Assembly (NCBI GenBank): GCA_950096615.1
Contig: CATNCP010000010.1
Location: 1 to 64,000 of the forward strand
DNA from: an uncultured Kangiella sp.
GTDB taxonomy: Bacteria > Pseudomonadota > Gammaproteobacteria > Enterobacterales > Kangiellaceae
Direction of reading: 5' to 3'
DNA: 64,000 nucleotides
Below, piece after piece: positions 37,050 to 46,792 of the stretch. Both the position numbers and the translations under genes were made by a program. Every line of letters starts with the position of its first letter. Within the stretch, counting starts at the first letter, position 1. Below the pieces are notes generated by a model that was given only the letters and a program-made list of their open reading frames with translations, was not told the DNA's origin and ran no database searches.

Positions 37050-37590
37050 GTTCTAAATATCTTTTTAGTAAGTACACTGCAGCAATACTTCTAGCCTCAC
37101 TAAATTCCTCTAGCTCCAGCAGCTCATTAATACGATTAATATCCCACTCAACCACTTCAATAGGCTCGGGTTCATCACCTTCTAATTTACTAGGATAAAG
37201 TTCTTCAGCAACGACAAGATTCATTTCATGGCTAAGGTAGCCTGGTGCAAGCGTAATCTTTTTTAACTCATTAAGTGACTTAGCTGCATAACCTGCCTCT
37301 TCTTGCAGCTCACGATTGGCAGCTTCTACTGCAGATTCGCCCGGATCGATGAGACCTTTAGGAAAAGCCAGCTCATAACGTTCCATGCCCGCGGCATACT
37401 CCTTAATGAGTAACATGGTCGTCTCATTCAAAAGCGGGATGATCATAACGGCCCCATGCTTACCCGCCTTAAGCCTCTCATAAATTCGATAAACTCCATT
37501 AGAAAACTCAAGTTCTAATTCTTCGACAGCGAAGATCCTTGTTTTGGCGATTACTTGCTGCTTTTTGATTTTCGGTAATTTTGAAGTCAT
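37036..37590 (-). CDS. nudE: ADP-compounds Nudix hydrolase NudE
   Basis: The 184-residue protein contains a perfect Nudix box, GLIDPGES followed by AVEAANRELQEEAGY (G-x5-E-x7-REU-x-EE-x-GU). Length and the C-terminal SEARSIAAVYLLKRYL match E. coli NudE (186), which cleaves Ap3A, ADP-ribose and NADH in the cytoplasm. It is the last gene of the gsp-yrfG-nudE minus-strand series; in Vibrio and Shewanella nudE also follows the gsp cluster, as I recall. It begins one base after the yrfG stop region. Confidence 0.92.
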   Translation of the reverse strand: MTSKLPKIKKQQVIAKTRIFAVEELELEFSNGVYRIYERLKAGKHGAVMIIPLLNETTMLLIKEYAAGMERYELAFPKGLIDPGESAVEAANRELQEEAGYAAKSLNELKKITLAPGYLSHEMNLVVAEELYPSKLEGDEPEPIEVVEWDINRINELLELEEFSEARSIAAVYLLKRYLEQKSR

Positions 37591-37591
37591 A

Positions 37592-38272
37592 TTATTTCGT
37601 TGGTAGTAATTCGGTTAATAAGTTAACGCTTGGTAGTGCCACGATATTCCTTGCTGGAATTGTCATATCAGGCTGCTCAACCATCACTACATGTTTAACA
37701 CCTGACTGTTGCGCTTGTATTAAAATTGACTCTGTGTCATCAACAAACAAGCAATTTGATAGCAGTGTCTTTATTGCCTTCTCAAGCTGAGCCCAAAAAA
37801 TAGGAGACTCTTTTGGTTGATTAAACTGATGTGATGAGTAAAGGGCATCAAAGTACTGATCGATTCCTGTTTGCTCCAATTTAACCCGCAACGTTTCTGG
37901 ATGCGCATTGGTCACGAGAATAACCTTCTTGTCGCTCTCACTGACTCGCTGTAAAAACTCTTGGGTACCAGGTCGTAACGCTATTTTATCGGCTAATGCT
38001 GTCTTGTGTTTTATTATGTCTAGCTTAAGTTTATCCGTCCAAAAATCCGTACAATACCAATTAAGCGTTCCATGGTGTTCTTCATAATATTGCCCAAGAT
38101 CACAGCGCGACTGTTCTAAACTTATTCCTTTCTCTGCGGCATAAATGGTCGGTACTGCTTCTTGCCAAAAATGATTATCAAAAGCTAGATCCAGCAAGGT
38201 GCCATCCATATCCAATAAGATGGCCTCGACAGTATTCCAGTCTTCGAGCCTCAAGGTAGACGCCCCTGCCAC
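37592..38272 (-). CDS. yrfG: HAD-family GMP/IMP nucleotidase (YrfG-like)
   Basis: The 226-residue protein is a HAD phosphatase: motif I LLDMDGTLLDL (nucleophile Asp), motif II VILVTNAH, motif III around NQPKESP, and motif IV FVDDTESIL. The cap sequence and YCTDFWTD match the YrfG group, which dephosphorylates GMP and IMP. Its start overlaps the end of gspN by 22 bases. In E. coli yrfG lies directly before hslR-hslO; here the whole gsp operon lies between them. Confidence 0.88.
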   Translation of the reverse strand: MAGASTLRLEDWNTVEAILLDMDGTLLDLAFDNHFWQEAVPTIYAAEKGISLEQSRCDLGQYYEEHHGTLNWYCTDFWTDKLKLDIIKHKTALADKIALRPGTQEFLQRVSESDKKVILVTNAHPETLRVKLEQTGIDQYFDALYSSHQFNQPKESPIFWAQLEKAIKTLLSNCLFVDDTESILIQAQQSGVKHVVMVEQPDMTIPARNIVALPSVNLLTELLPTK

Positions 38273-39003
38273 TCTAAATAAATTCTATCTCCATCTTGAC
38301 GCCCCCAGTGAGTTAACCAGTTTTTTATATTTGCAGGAAGCTCGTTTGTGGCATGGATATTCATCGTAAATTGTTTGTTTAAACCGATTTCAATAAAACC
38401 CTTTAAATCTAACACGCCCTGATTGTCTGTAATATCAACTCTTGCAGCATTATCTAACTGACCACTTTTACTTAAGCGAAAACTAACATTACCTATTTCT
38501 AAATTGTTATTCGGATAGAGAATAACTGCATTATCCCACTGTCCTTCTCCAGACAGTTGCTGCAAACTCTTTTGTGAGTATTCCAATACTGAAATCTGGC
38601 CCTTAACTCGGCCTGACAGCCCATCAATTGGCATCTTGATAAGACTGGCGACGTAAGCAGTATCCAAATCAAACATTGCATCTTTAACAGAGTAATTATT
38701 TGCCGATAAAACTGTATCTGCTTCAACCTTTATATTGGGGTCATTAACACTGACGCTTGCTTCTAAAGCCCCCCAGAGCAAAGCCATAGGGCTTGGATCT
38801 AACTCAATGTCATTGAGCGTTAAGTTTCGATACTTTGCTTGTTCAATATGGGTAGACCAGATTGAGCCACTAACATTGGATAAGTGTAACTCAGGAACCG
38901 CATCGGTAATCCACGGCGTTGCAACTCTAGCTGGCGCAAGCGTTAAAAGAATCGTTATAAAAAGAATAAGGGCTATAACAGCCCCTACAATTATTTTTTT
39001 CAT
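38251..39003 (-). CDS. gspN: Type II secretion system protein N
   Basis: The 250-residue protein has an N-terminal membrane helix (3-24) and a periplasmic beta-rich region with APARVATPWI, LHLSNVSGSIWSTH and a C-terminal IYLEWQGRLP, the pattern of GspN. The role of GspN is poorly defined and some systems lack it; it is thought to sit in the inner membrane with the GspC/L/M platform. It closes the gsp operon and overlaps yrfG by 22 bp. Confidence 0.88.
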   Translation of the reverse strand: MKKIIVGAVIALILFITILLTLAPARVATPWITDAVPELHLSNVSGSIWSTHIEQAKYRNLTLNDIELDPSPMALLWGALEASVSVNDPNIKVEADTVLSANNYSVKDAMFDLDTAYVASLIKMPIDGLSGRVKGQISVLEYSQKSLQQLSGEGQWDNAVILYPNNNLEIGNVSFRLSKSGQLDNAARVDITDNQGVLDLKGFIEIGLNKQFTMNIHATNELPANIKNWLTHWGRQDGDRIYLEWQGRLP

Positions 39004-39017
39004 ACAATATCGTCTAC

Positions 39018-39500
39018 TTAGGATGGTTTTATAAATTTCACTGAAGCATCGACTATCCCTGACTCGTCATTATCTGAAACACGTAACGTGTCGATAACTA
39101 GCCCTTGCTGTTGTTCTAATTGCCCAACCCAACGTAACAGTTGGTCAAACTCAACATCATCCAGCCTAACCTGAATTTCTTCATCACGTTTACGTTCTTC
39201 AATTCGTGAAAACTTCAAACCATAACGCTTACTACTATTCGTAATTAGCTGATTTAGCGACTGATTCGTTACCTGTCGACTATTGCCAGAGCGAGCTTGT
39301 AGTGCCTGAACTTTTGATGCTACGTTTGGTAGATCAGACTCAAGCTGCTGGACATCATCATTAAGGCGATTCACATACCCTTTAATCGGCAAGACAACAG
39401 CAATAAAGATAATTAGCAATATCATCATAGCGCCGAGAATCGTTACCATGCTACGTTCACGCTGATTTAAACCAGAGTACCAATCTTTTATTGCTTTCAC
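39018..39500 (-). CDS. gspM: Type II secretion system inner-membrane protein M
   Basis: I start at the GTG at 39500, which overlaps the gspL stop as GTGA, giving 160 residues beginning KAIKDWYSGLNQRERSMV; the open frame extends to an ATG at 39533 inside gspL. The protein has one membrane helix (about 18-40), a coiled coil and a small ferredoxin-like periplasmic domain ending in VSDNDESGIVDASVKF. GspM binds GspL and helps position the assembly platform. Confidence 0.9.
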   Translation of the reverse strand: MKAIKDWYSGLNQRERSMVTILGAMMILLIIFIAVVLPIKGYVNRLNDDVQQLESDLPNVASKVQALQARSGNSRQVTNQSLNQLITNSSKRYGLKFSRIEERKRDEEIQVRLDDVEFDQLLRWVGQLEQQQGLVIDTLRVSDNDESGIVDASVKFIKPS

Positions 39501-40723
39501 TTGCTTAACCCCACCGTAATTCTTGCAGTCCAAACACCTCCATTCTCAGAAGCATTACGCATACTTACTTCCAAACCAGAGCTCTCAAGGCTTCGTTGTG
39601 AGCCGGTTAAAATATCGTAACTTTCGGCACTCACATCCATGCTCAATTCACCCCGACTAGCGATATACTCCATCTGATTAAATTCAATATTTTTCGTGTC
39701 CATCGCCTTGATCGACTTATCCATTAGTCCAGCAAAGTTCACTCCGCTACCACTATCCCCACCGATGCTAGAGAAGCCTCTGTTTATTTGAATTAATGCA
39801 ACGGTTAAGTCTTCTTGACCCGGGTAAACTTTCTTTGTTTCAGCTAAAGTCCGCTCTTCTAATTCAGAATGTTGCTTATTCAAATAAACTATATTACTCA
39901 CAAGATAAGCTAAACCTAATAATAACAAGAGGGAGGCTGCTATTGCTGGTAACTTCCATACGCCATAATTACGTTGCGTCTTCTTTTGGGACGCAAACTC
40001 TTGCTGTAGTAAGTTAATAGCACCGCCGTCAAAATTCTTAGCCAAGAAAAGGAAAGAATCATCCAGAACTTCTTGTTGCGTCGCCAAGCCAGGAACACCT
40101 TCAAGTTTTAATACTTCCCCTTCGACGGCGTAGACGCGCACTGCTTGTGTAACACTTAATTCATTACTTTGAAGCTCCAGTTTTAATAACTCTTCTACCA
40201 ACTGCTTATCGGCTGACCAAAAATTATTTTCCTCCTGGCGGACTAATACCTGCTCCTCAATCACGACACTCCATGCATCATAATAATTGGGCAAGCAAGC
40301 TGCTTCTGACACTACATAGTCTGGCTCCACACCAGCTTCTTTTAATAAAGCCAAAGTCTCTTCAAAGTAAGCTTTATCTACAACATTGATCGCTAAGCGT
40401 TCCTGAGCATCAAACGAGCCCAGCGCAAAATGCTGACTATCAACACTATCAAGAATTTGCTCTTCCAGTTGGTAAGGAATTGCTTTTTCCAGCTGTTTAC
40501 GATTTTTAGTTGGAGTCGTTTCGTTAAAACATTTAACTCGGTGAGCTGGAAGCATCAGTATGACTTGGTGCTCATCAATAATTTCACCTAAAGTCTCTGC
40601 ATCTTCAAGCAGTAAGCTACCGTTATCTGCAAAAGCATGGCTCCCCTCTTCTGCGTCTAACAGAGTCCCCCATTGTAACGATCGCTCATCGCTACTAATT
40701 CGTATAAATAATCGTTCTTTCAT
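39497..40723 (-). CDS. gspL: Type II secretion system inner-membrane protein L
   Basis: The 408-residue protein has a large cytoplasmic actin-like part (1-260; VILMLPAHRVKCFNET, QLEKAIPYQLEEQI are typical), one membrane helix at about 268-288 and a short periplasmic ferredoxin-like domain (about 330-408). The cytoplasmic part recruits the ATPase GspE to the membrane. It starts four bases after the gspK stop and ends overlapping gspM, so expression is tightly coupled. Confidence 0.93.
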   Translation of the reverse strand: MKERLFIRISSDERSLQWGTLLDAEEGSHAFADNGSLLLEDAETLGEIIDEHQVILMLPAHRVKCFNETTPTKNRKQLEKAIPYQLEEQILDSVDSQHFALGSFDAQERLAINVVDKAYFEETLALLKEAGVEPDYVVSEAACLPNYYDAWSVVIEEQVLVRQEENNFWSADKQLVEELLKLELQSNELSVTQAVRVYAVEGEVLKLEGVPGLATQQEVLDDSFLFLAKNFDGGAINLLQQEFASQKKTQRNYGVWKLPAIAASLLLLLGLAYLVSNIVYLNKQHSELEERTLAETKKVYPGQEDLTVALIQINRGFSSIGGDSGSGVNFAGLMDKSIKAMDTKNIEFNQMEYIASRGELSMDVSAESYDILTGSQRSLESSGLEVSMRNASENGGVWTARITVGLSK

Positions 40724-40726
40724 TAT

Positions 40727-41788
40727 TTATTCTCCAATGTGGCGTGCAACCACATGAAATTCATTATCATTTTTTAACATTAAAGAATGCACAACGGCAG
40801 TTCCTGTGCTTACTCTGGCCTCAGCTTTTAACAACATATACTTACTATCATAAACCAGCCTGCCTTTGCCCTGCTCTGACACCTTCCCGCTACCTAGCGC
40901 CTCAAAAAAACTACTTTCGTCATAACCGTCATCTGGTAATTCCTGTAAAGCTTGGCGAACCTGCGACAACTCGACCTCATCCAGTAGCATCCAAACTAAC
41001 TCAGCATGCTCAGGCTTAACCGTATTAACGTTAATGGTACCTTCAGTAGTTGGTAGTACACACAAATACTCTTTCACAGACTCATACGTTTCCGCACTAA
41101 ACCCTTTGATCACCATTAATTCACTAGTATGAGCCAATAACGTATCGGCTGTCCTGTAAGGAACTTGTAGTCCTGTATAAGTGTAATCCTCAGCACCGTC
41201 AATCCCTGTAGGCTCTTGATCTTCATCAATAAAATCTTTTGTAGCTACCGCCAAAGCCTGCGGCGAAGTACTTTCATCTTCTACATGAGACTCAAGCAAT
41301 TTAGCAAACAGATCCACGCCCGGCATACCGCTTCCGCCATCATCATCAGGTGATTTGCTGCCACCACTACCACCACCGATACTGGTACCACCGCCACCCA
41401 GAGGTTGACCGCTCCCTCTAGTATCAACCGTCTCTGTCTCCATTAAAATACTGTTGACGTTGAAACAACTGTGCATATCCCGCAACTCACCTTGAAGCTG
41501 CCCTAATCCCTGCTCAATTTCGAAGGCAATTCCACCTTCAGACCACGGTTGATTACGGTGAACACGTTCGGCTTTACTATCTTTAAAGTACTGCTTTAAC
41601 TGTTCAGACGCAAACACCTCGGCTCCATACATGTACTGATAAGCTCTCGAGCCGTTAATAATATTTGCTGTACGTTGTAGGTGCATTTGTTGTGTATTTA
41701 GAATTTGTATGGCTAACACACTTAGCACTGAAAATATAATCAGTACAGTAATCAAAGCGACACCACGGTTCTTGCCAAAAGCTTTCAT
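40727..41788 (-). CDS. gspK: Type II secretion minor pseudopilin K
   Basis: The 353-residue protein has the prepilin peptidase site NRGVALITVLIIFSVLSVL with Gly before Val, and Thr instead of Glu at position 5, normal for GspK, the tip pseudopilin. RGTADLL-like and PEGTINVNTVKPE-like segments of the large helical domain appear as YRTADTLLAHT and TEGTINVNTVKPE. It carries an unusual Gly/Ser/Asp-rich insertion of about 35 residues near 130-165. It overlaps gspJ by four bases. Confidence 0.94.
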   Translation of the reverse strand: MKAFGKNRGVALITVLIIFSVLSVLAIQILNTQQMHLQRTANIINGSRAYQYMYGAEVFASEQLKQYFKDSKAERVHRNQPWSEGGIAFEIEQGLGQLQGELRDMHSCFNVNSILMETETVDTRGSGQPLGGGGTSIGGGSGGSKSPDDDGGSGMPGVDLFAKLLESHVEDESTSPQALAVATKDFIDEDQEPTGIDGAEDYTYTGLQVPYRTADTLLAHTSELMVIKGFSAETYESVKEYLCVLPTTEGTINVNTVKPEHAELVWMLLDEVELSQVRQALQELPDDGYDESSFFEALGSGKVSEQGKGRLVYDSKYMLLKAEARVSTGTAVVHSLMLKNDNEFHVVARHIGE

Positions 41789-42510
41789 GAGTCGTTGCTC
41801 CTTAAGCTTTTACCTCGGCCATCATCATTATCTCGATCATTGCTCCCTCCACTCCGACCATTTGGAGTAGACGGTTGACGCTCAGCATCATCACCGGCGG
41901 ATACTTCAAAGCGAGGCATTGGAAATAATCTATGAAGCTCGCCGTAATCTTCTAGTACAACGGTAATCTTGATTGCCTCTGGCATTGCCAATCGTTGGTC
42001 GTCATCGACCAGCCAATCTTTCTTCCAAGTTCCTTCTGTTAGGAACTCTAGATTAAACTCTTCAACCTGCGTCAGAAAATCACGCGATAACTCCTGATCA
42101 TCTCGTGCACTATCCACAAAAATCCAGTGGTGACGCTCAATACGATCATCGATGAATTCGTATTTAACATGCTGTAAATTGCTACGTTTGATCTTAGCTG
42201 GATTACGCCAGCCACTTCTTGTGAACTCTATATAGTTGTTAGCGCTCTGAGACTCAGCTTTTAATAAAGGAGCTCGGTCACCAAAAACATCGCGCCTGTC
42301 GCGAGGTACCATATATCGAATATCTTCTTCTAACTGTCGAAACGCTAATTGGACTTCGCGTAATCGTTCTATCTGCTTATCATTTGCCTCAGATCTAACC
42401 TGAATAAAGTTAAATATTTGCAAAGCACCTGCTAATACCACGCTAAAAATAAATAACGCAATAAGAACTTCGGTAAGAGTAAAGCCTTCTACTTTGCTAG
42501 AGCGCATCAT
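41785..42510 (-). CDS. gspJ: Type II secretion minor pseudopilin J
   Basis: The 241-residue protein has the type IV prepilin leader VEGFTLTEVLIALFIFSVV (cleavage after Gly, Glu5 present) followed by the helix and a beta domain with ELEEDIRY-like QLEEDIRYMVPR and YLEF-like stretches. The C-terminus after about residue 205 is a polar, Arg/Asp/Ser-rich tail not usual for GspJ. It overlaps gspI and gspK by four bases each. It belongs to the GspH-I-J-K pseudopilus tip. Confidence 0.93.
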   Translation of the reverse strand: MMRSSKVEGFTLTEVLIALFIFSVVLAGALQIFNFIQVRSEANDKQIERLREVQLAFRQLEEDIRYMVPRDRRDVFGDRAPLLKAESQSANNYIEFTRSGWRNPAKIKRSNLQHVKYEFIDDRIERHHWIFVDSARDDQELSRDFLTQVEEFNLEFLTEGTWKKDWLVDDDQRLAMPEAIKITVVLEDYGELHRLFPMPRFEVSAGDDAERQPSTPNGRSGGSNDRDNDDGRGKSLRSNDS

Positions 42511-42908
42511 CGTCGCTCTCCGCCACCTTTGTCAGATTTCTTTCCGACAAAGCCTGTCATGGTGTAAATACCCTGCGCTCCGTAAGTGATCGAAAGGGTA
42601 ACACGACGCATGCTCTCCACTTCCGTACCGACAACTTTACGCTCCCACTCCCACTCTCTATTAGCGAACTCTGTGGTGCCTTGTTGGGTACCAACAGACG
42701 GCCACTCATCGTCAATCTGCAATTCAGCGAAATGATTCTGAGCAACAAAGTTTGCCAAGGTCTTATCTTTAGAGTTGCCTAAGGCAACAATGCTCGACGA
42801 AAACAAACCAGACAACATTGGCGTGATGAAAATAGCCAATACTGCTAATGCTATTAGCAGTTCAAGCAAACTCAGGCCAGACTGTCGATTTCTATGCTTA
42901 CTCATCAT
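42507..42908 (-). CDS. gspI: Type II secretion minor pseudopilin I
   Basis: The 133-residue protein has a prepilin leader QSGLSLLELLIALAVLAIF with Gly before Leu and Glu5, then a small globular domain (ALGNSKDKTLANFVAQNHFAEL is typical for GspI with its N-x-x-A motif). It nucleates the tip complex with GspJ and GspK. Start overlaps the gspH stop by 11 bases and the stop overlaps gspJ by four. Confidence 0.93.
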   Translation of the reverse strand: MMSKHRNRQSGLSLLELLIALAVLAIFITPMLSGLFSSSIVALGNSKDKTLANFVAQNHFAELQIDDEWPSVGTQQGTTEFANREWEWERKVVGTEVESMRRVTLSITYGAQGIYTMTGFVGKKSDKGGGERR

Positions 42909-43566
42909 TTTCGTCGTCTAAATCTTTATCCCAATCATGACTATAATGACCCTCTAATGCATTCGAGAACTCGATATCTCCAACATAATTACCACGAATT
43001 CGGTAAAACAAAGGCTCGTCACGATCTAACCCTATGGTCACCACAAAGTCGTTCATCTCACCACTAGAGAGCATATAAATTTGTGGTGTTTTAGATTTGT
43101 TTTTCTTTTCTTCTTGCTCTGAACTATCTTTGTCACCGCCGCGGCTAGAGGACTCATCATCTTCAGGTGGCTCATTTTCTAATAAAGCATCCTGCCCCTC
43201 TAGATTAACCGCCACTCGAATCGGCCCTTCTAATTCAACGGTTTTCAGCAAACGGTGATCTTCAAGCGGTTGCCATTTACCACCGTTATAAATCATAAAC
43301 GAATAGCTATCCGATTCGATACGAACGCCTAATTCAATACCTCTAATAATCGACTCTTCTTGAGCGACTTGAAGTAATCCATAGAGCTGACGCGATTTTG
43401 TTTTGAGTTCAGCTCGCTCGTTGTCATTCAAAGCAATGGTTGCTACCGAAATCATCATGGCAGCAATCATCAACGCAATCAGTACTTCAACGAGCGTAAA
43501 GCCTTTTTGAAGAGATGTTTTGATAGGTGTTAATTTACTGGTTTTCGGTGTTGAAATTAGCTTCAT
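42898..43566 (-). CDS. gspH: Type II secretion minor pseudopilin H
   Basis: Starting at ATG 43566 the protein has 222 residues and a prepilin leader ending QKGFTLVEVLIALMIAAMM. The open frame extends to 43623, deep inside gspG; even the chosen start overlaps gspG by 32 bases, and no later start codon precedes the leader. The globular domain holds a charged Ser/Glu/Lys-rich insertion of about 35 residues near 135-170 that is unusual for GspH. It should bridge the major pseudopilin GspG and the tip. Confidence 0.88.
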   Translation of the reverse strand: MKLISTPKTSKLTPIKTSLQKGFTLVEVLIALMIAAMMISVATIALNDNERAELKTKSRQLYGLLQVAQEESIIRGIELGVRIESDSYSFMIYNGGKWQPLEDHRLLKTVELEGPIRVAVNLEGQDALLENEPPEDDESSSRGGDKDSSEQEEKKNKSKTPQIYMLSSGEMNDFVVTIGLDRDEPLFYRIRGNYVGDIEFSNALEGHYSHDWDKDLDDENDE

Positions 43567-44020
43567 GTAAATTCCAAGTACCGATATCCTTATTCTCACC
43601 TTCACCACCTTCACGACCATCATTACCTAAGGTGTATAAATCGAAGTCATCATGACGGCCAGGGTAAATATAAATATAATCGCGCTTCCACGGATCTTTT
43701 GGTACCGCACTCGAACCTAAGTATCCTGAGCTTTGGTAATTCTGTGGAATAGGGTCGCTAGTAGGACGTCGAATCAAAGCCGATAAACCTTGCTCCGTTG
43801 ACGGGTAGAAACCATTATCAATCTTGTATGAGTTCAATGCTGTTTTTAACGTATTCAAATCACCCTTCATCTTTTGAAGGTTTGCTTTATCTACGTTACC
43901 CATCAAACTTAAGGTTACGAATGTACCCATAATTGCAACAATCGCTAATGCGATTAAGATTTCGGTTAAGGTAAAACCTTTAACCTGTTTTTTCATTTTG
44001 TGTGTCTGTAAACGTTTCAT
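43535..44020 (-). CDS. gspG: Type II secretion major pseudopilin G
   Basis: I choose the ATG at 44020, nine bases after GGAG, giving 161 residues; the ATG at 44029 directly abuts that GGAG and is unlikely. The leader ends KGFTLTEILIALAIVAIMGTF. The rest is the classic GspG fold: KTALNSYKIDNGFYPSTEQGLSAL is present in two parts, then DPIPQNY, DPWKRDYIYIYPG and the calcium-binding FDLYTLGNDGREGGEGENKDIGTW. It polymerises into the pseudopilus that pushes substrates through GspD. Confidence 0.95.
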   Translation of the reverse strand: MKRLQTHKMKKQVKGFTLTEILIALAIVAIMGTFVTLSLMGNVDKANLQKMKGDLNTLKTALNSYKIDNGFYPSTEQGLSALIRRPTSDPIPQNYQSSGYLGSSAVPKDPWKRDYIYIYPGRHDDFDLYTLGNDGREGGEGENKDIGTWNLHEANFNTENQ

Positions 44021-44039
44021 TAAAACCATCTCCGTCTTT

Positions 44040-45260
44040 TTAACTGGTAATAGAGTTAGTCATTTCAAAAATTGGTAACATCATCGCCGCAACAATAAAC
44101 ATCACCATACCGCCTAACGCTAAAATAATCAGTGGCCCCATTATGTTCAGCGCCACATCAATGCTGTTTTCGAACAATGTTTCTTGGTTTTCTGATACTT
44201 GTTCTAACATGTGCTCCAGCTCTCCTGAAGCTTCACCACTGCCGATCATATGGATCATCATAGGTGGAAATTCGCCTGTTTGCTGCAACGCCATCTTTAA
44301 GCTTCCGCCTTCCCGAACTTTTACCGCTGCTTCATTAATCGCTTTACGCATCTTTAGGTTAGACAGAACCTTGCCACCAATGTTCATAGCCTCCAATAGC
44401 GGAACACCACTGGAATGCAAGATGTTCATCGTGCTCGCGAACTGTGCCGTATTTAAGTTTTTCGACAAACGACCTATAACCGGGATTTTCAATATTGTGG
44501 CGTGCCACCTCAAGCGATTTTCATCTTTTCGCAGCCACATTTTGAAGCCAAACATCAACAACACTGCCGCAATTAATACGTAGACGCCGTATGAAATGGT
44601 AAAGTCACTCAGGCCAATCAATACTTTTGTAATGGTTGGAAGTTCCTCACCCATATGTTGGAACTGTTCAACCACTTTTGGTACCGCGAATACCATCAAG
44701 CCAGCCACCACGCCAACAGCAACCAAAATCAATACTATTGGATAAACCATAGCAGCTGAAACCTTGGTGCTGATCTTTTGACGACGCTCAGTATAGTCGG
44801 CTAGTCGATTAAGGACTTTGTCCAAATGTCCGGCGCGTTCACCCGCAGCGACCATCGAACGGTATAACTCATTAAATACGCTCGGAAACTCTGATAGACC
44901 GTCAGCCAGGGTGTGACCTTCCATTACCTTGGCTCGGACGCCAAGCATAATGGTTTTTACTTTTGCTTTATCCGTTTGCTCTGCAACTGCCTTAAGTGAC
45001 TCTTCAATGGGTAGTGCTGCTCGTACTAATGTCGCCAATTGGCGGGTAACTAAAGCTAAATCAGAAACGCTGATTTTAGGGCCAAAGAAGCTGCCACCCT
45101 TATCTTTTTTGCGGTGAGCATCGCCGATATGATTGACGTCTAGTGGCGTTAGTTGCTTTTCACGCAACTGCTGACGAATCTGACGAGCAGTGTCGCCTTC
45201 TAGAACACCTTTTTTCTGCTTGCCTTTAGCATCAAGCGCGACATACTCGAATGCAGCCAT
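44040..45260 (-). CDS. gspF: Type II secretion inner-membrane platform protein F
   Basis: The 406-residue protein has two homologous GspF domains (about 70-195 and 270-395) and three membrane helices (about 170-195, 220-240, 375-400). FEYVALDAKGKQKKGVLEGD at the N-terminus, LALVTRQLATLVRAALPIEE and GSGEASGELEHMLEQVSENQE are the family signatures. It is the central platform protein driven by GspE. It begins in a one-base overlap with the gspE stop. Confidence 0.96.
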   Translation of the reverse strand: MAAFEYVALDAKGKQKKGVLEGDTARQIRQQLREKQLTPLDVNHIGDAHRKKDKGGSFFGPKISVSDLALVTRQLATLVRAALPIEESLKAVAEQTDKAKVKTIMLGVRAKVMEGHTLADGLSEFPSVFNELYRSMVAAGERAGHLDKVLNRLADYTERRQKISTKVSAAMVYPIVLILVAVGVVAGLMVFAVPKVVEQFQHMGEELPTITKVLIGLSDFTISYGVYVLIAAVLLMFGFKMWLRKDENRLRWHATILKIPVIGRLSKNLNTAQFASTMNILHSSGVPLLEAMNIGGKVLSNLKMRKAINEAAVKVREGGSLKMALQQTGEFPPMMIHMIGSGEASGELEHMLEQVSENQETLFENSIDVALNIMGPLIILALGGMVMFIVAAMMLPIFEMTNSITS

Positions 45261-46792
45261 TAGTCCTCCCGAGTAACGCGTAACACTTCTTCAACAGTGG
45301 TAATACCTTGAAGAACTCGGTGACGACCATCAGCGCGAATGCTTGGCGTTGCTTGACGAGCATGGCGCTCCATTTCCTGCTCACTATTATTATTGTGAAT
45401 CATCGTTCGCATTTGATCATCAATAAGCACTAACTCATAAATACCTTGACGGCCACGGAAACCTTGTTGATTACAGGTATCGCAGCCTACGGGATGATAA
45501 ATCGTTGGAGGATCTTGAGGATCAAAGCCCATCAATTCACATTCTTTTTCATTCGCCGTAGCTGGTTGCTTGCAGTCTTCACACAAACGACGGACAAGTC
45601 GTTGCGCCAACACACCTAGCAAGCTTGATGATAATAAGAAAGGCTCTACGCCCATATCTTGCATACGAGTAACGGCACCAATCGCAGTATTGGTATGCAA
45701 CGTTGATAAAACTAAGTGACCGGTTAAACTCGCCTGAACAGCAATCTGCGCTGTTTCCAAATCTCGAATCTCACCAATCATCACCACGTCGGGATCCTGA
45801 CGCAAAATTGCTCGAAGTCCGCGAGCAAACGTCATATCCACCTTCGGGTTCACCTGAGTTTGACCAATACCATCAATCAAATACTCAATCGGGTCTTCAA
45901 CCGTTAAAATATTTCGCGTCGTGTTATTCAGTAATGATAGACCAGCATACAAGGTTGTTGTTTTACCAGAACCGGTAGGCCCCGTGACCAGAATAATGCC
46001 ATGAGGCTTATGTAAAAGATCATCCATAAGAGACATGGTGTCCGGCTGCATACCCAAGTGTTTGAAATCTAAACGTCCAGCTTCTTTATCCAACAAACGC
46101 AATACAACACGCTCGCCGTGACTGGATGGCATGGTCGATACACGAACATCAACCGCTCGGTTGGCGATTCTTAGAGCTATACGACCATCTTGGGGGATAC
46201 GTTTTTCAGCGATATCCAGCTTGCCCATGACTTTAATACGAGAAACTAACAAAGGTGCTAATTTGCGGCTCGGTTGCAATACTTCTCGTAATACGCCATC
46301 GACGCGGAAACGTACCGATAAAGTTTTCTCGAAGGTTTCGATATGAATATCAGAGGCGTTTTCTTTAATCGCCTCCGTCAATAACGCATTGATTAACTTA
46401 ATAATCGGAGCATCATCTTCCGCTTCGAGAAGGTCTTCAGTTTCTGGTAATTCCTCTGCCAACCGGAACAGATCCATCTCATCGCCCAAATCTTCCATCG
46501 TTTGGCGAGCATCGGTTGTTCCTGACTGGTAGTAAGCACTTAGTTCTTTTTCGAAAGCAGCCTCATCAAGCCATTCAAGCTGAAAGGACTGAGGGTAATG
46601 ACGACGAACTTCGAGTAGAGCCTGAGGTGACGCGCCTTCTCTCATAAAGCACTTAACCTCATTATCAGACTCTTTTAGAAAGACACCGTGTCTTTTTGCA
46701 AAGCTGAAAGGCATTGCACGAAAACGACCAACTTCAATGGTTTTTTCCGTTTCCGCTTCCAACCCAATGTCTGTCTCAAGTTGCTCTGACAT
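45260..46792 (-). CDS. gspE: Type II secretion ATPase GspE
   Basis: The 510-residue cytoplasmic ATPase has an N-terminal domain that binds GspL, then a RecA-like core: Walker [15 protein letters not shown], Asp box TVEDPIEY, Walker [17 protein letters not shown], His box [16 protein letters not shown] zinc finger carries two CXXC motifs (CEDC, CDTC). It powers pseudopilus assembly. Its stop and start overlap its neighbours gspF and gspD by one base each. Confidence 0.97.
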   Translation of the reverse strand: MSEQLETDIGLEAETEKTIEVGRFRAMPFSFAKRHGVFLKESDNEVKCFMREGASPQALLEVRRHYPQSFQLEWLDEAAFEKELSAYYQSGTTDARQTMEDLGDEMDLFRLAEELPETEDLLEAEDDAPIIKLINALLTEAIKENASDIHIETFEKTLSVRFRVDGVLREVLQPSRKLAPLLVSRIKVMGKLDIAEKRIPQDGRIALRIANRAVDVRVSTMPSSHGERVVLRLLDKEAGRLDFKHLGMQPDTMSLMDDLLHKPHGIILVTGPTGSGKTTTLYAGLSLLNNTTRNILTVEDPIEYLIDGIGQTQVNPKVDMTFARGLRAILRQDPDVVMIGEIRDLETAQIAVQASLTGHLVLSTLHTNTAIGAVTRMQDMGVEPFLLSSSLLGVLAQRLVRRLCEDCKQPATANEKECELMGFDPQDPPTIYHPVGCDTCNQQGFRGRQGIYELVLIDDQMRTMIHNNNSEQEMERHARQATPSIRADGRHRVLQGITTVEEVLRVTRED

